Positions 5,309-6,098 of a stretch of 6,098 bases of DNA are shown here, one piece after another. The notes beneath the pieces are model-generated. The model made no database searches, was not told the origin of the DNA, and worked only from the letters and a program-made list of their open reading frames with translations. The stretch spans positions 1-6,098 of the forward strand of contig CALEWN010000209.1 of NCBI GenBank assembly GCA_937925385.1, written 5' to 3'. The first letter of the stretch is position 1. Every line of letters begins with the position of its first letter. This DNA is from an uncultured Senegalimassilia sp. Its GTDB lineage: Bacteria > Actinomycetota > Coriobacteriia > Coriobacteriales > Eggerthellaceae. Both the position numbers and the translations under genes were made by a program.

Positions 5309-6098
5309 ATGGGAAGCATTTTGGTAGGCATTGACGGCAGCAATCGCGGGCGTCGCGCCCTTGACTGGGCGGTGCGATTCGCTCGCGTGGTCGGCTACGA
5401 TGTCCACATGCTGGCGGTCATCGACGAGGCGATTGCCAACAAGGCCGGGGTAAGCGTTGAAACCATCACCGAAACCGCGACGGCGGCGCTTGAGAAGAAG
5501 CGCCAGGCAGCCCTGGAAAGCTATCCCGGTATGAGCATCCGGGCCAGCGTCTCAGTTGGCGACATCGTCGGCGTGCTCGCCGATTCCGCTGCCATGCATG
5601 ACCTCATCGTGCTGGGCAGCCACCACGGGCACACCATCGGCGAAACCATCGGCGGCGCGAAGGGCCTGCGCGTGTCCGTGTCCACCAGCGTTCCCACTGT
5701 GGTGGTGCCCGCTGACTGGGATGCGAAGCAGCAGGGCTCCGGGATCGTCGTGGGCGTCGGCCCCGACGAGGCGGTAAGTGCTCGCGCCATCGACTTCGCC
5801 GCGCGCGCGGCAGTGGCCATGCAGCAGTCGCTTGAGCTGATCAGCGCTTGGGGCGTTCCTGCGTGGCTCGAGCGCACCGCGCAATCCATGGGCGGCGGTT
5901 TGGCTCCTGTTGGCGAACAGCGTCAGATCGAGCTCGATCATCAGCTCGGCCGCCTTGCCTTCGAATACCCGGCTTTGCAGGTTACTGGCCGCACCGTTGA
6001 GGATTCTTCGCCCTCACGCGCTCTGGTTGAGGCTAGTAAGGAAGTGTCCATGCTGGTCATGGGCACGAATTCGCGCAATGCGCTGGGCCGTACGCTCT
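5309..6098 (+). CDS. Tandem-domain universal stress protein (UspA family), cut by the window end
   Basis: The frame is open from the ATG at 5309, preceded by AGGAG (5299-5303), to the window edge: 263 codons without a stop. The first Usp domain spans about 1-135: it opens with ILVGIDGSNRGRRALDWA, continues to LIVLGSHHGHTIG (99-111) and closes with SVPTVVVP. The second begins at GIVVGVGPDEAVSARAI (145-161) and reaches LVMGTNSRNALGRTL at the edge, so only its last strand is missing. Such two-domain cytoplasmic proteins act in stress or energy-state responses. The ATP-binding Usp signature is G-x2-G-x9-G-(S/T). Domain 1 reads GSHHG and domain 2 GTNSRNALG, so both depart from it and nucleotide binding is uncertain. 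The gene is 81 bases after the small membrane protein on the same strand, with no clear terminator between, so co-transcription with pit is possible. Confidence 0.9.
   Translation, partial: MGSILVGIDGSNRGRRALDWAVRFARVVGYDVHMLAVIDEAIANKAGVSVETITETATAALEKKRQAALESYPGMSIRASVSVGDIVGVLADSAAMHDLIVLGSHHGHTIGETIGGAKGLRVSVSTSVPTVVVPADWDAKQQGSGIVVGVGPDEAVSARAIDFAARAAVAMQQSLELISAWGVPAWLERTAQSMGGGLAPVGEQRQIELDHQLGRLAFEYPALQVTGRTVEDSSPSRALVEASKEVSMLVMGTNSRNALGRTL

Overview
The window is about 6.1 kb of moderately high-GC bacterial DNA, mostly ordinary chromosomal genes. Protein style suggests an actinobacterium, and I lean towards Coriobacteriia/Eggerthellaceae. The basis is a RecQ with RQC and HRDC domains, an AlaA-type aminotransferase fused to an XRE-type helix-turn-helix (HTH), a PiT phosphate transporter followed by a small membrane protein, and a tandem-domain universal stress protein. 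That assignment is inference from family resemblance and was not tested by a search.

Layout. (1) 48-1631, + strand: a RecQ helicase that is intact from the DEAH-box half onward but has no Walker A half. The 47 bases before its ATG hold an in-frame stop, a strong Shine-Dalgarno and two mutually exclusive stem-loops, and do not encode the missing RecQ part. (2) 1674-1711: a perfect 17-bp stem-loop between convergent genes, probably a shared terminator. (3) 1763-3328, - strand: an XRE-HTH domain, an acidic Glu/Pro-rich linker and a complete AlaA-like alanine aminotransferase in one chain. (4) 2967-3589: the standout feature. The 5-mer GTTCA or its complement TGAAC occurs 28 times in about 620 bp, in two clusters. 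One lies in the linker-coding part of the aminotransferase gene (10 copies) and one in the divergent intergenic region (18 copies). Several pairs form perfect inverted repeats. (5) 3815-5227, + strand: a PiT phosphate transporter followed after 12 bases by a 76-residue two-helix membrane protein. (6) 5309 to the window end, + strand: a two-domain universal stress protein, cut by the window edge.

Working hypothesis. The HTH-aminotransferase is an enzyme that is also a transcription factor, and the GTTCA/TGAAC array is its operator field. It would bind upstream of its own gene and inside it, and possibly also act on the divergent phosphate-transport genes. The array and the HTH are seen in the sequence. 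Who binds, and why, is inference.
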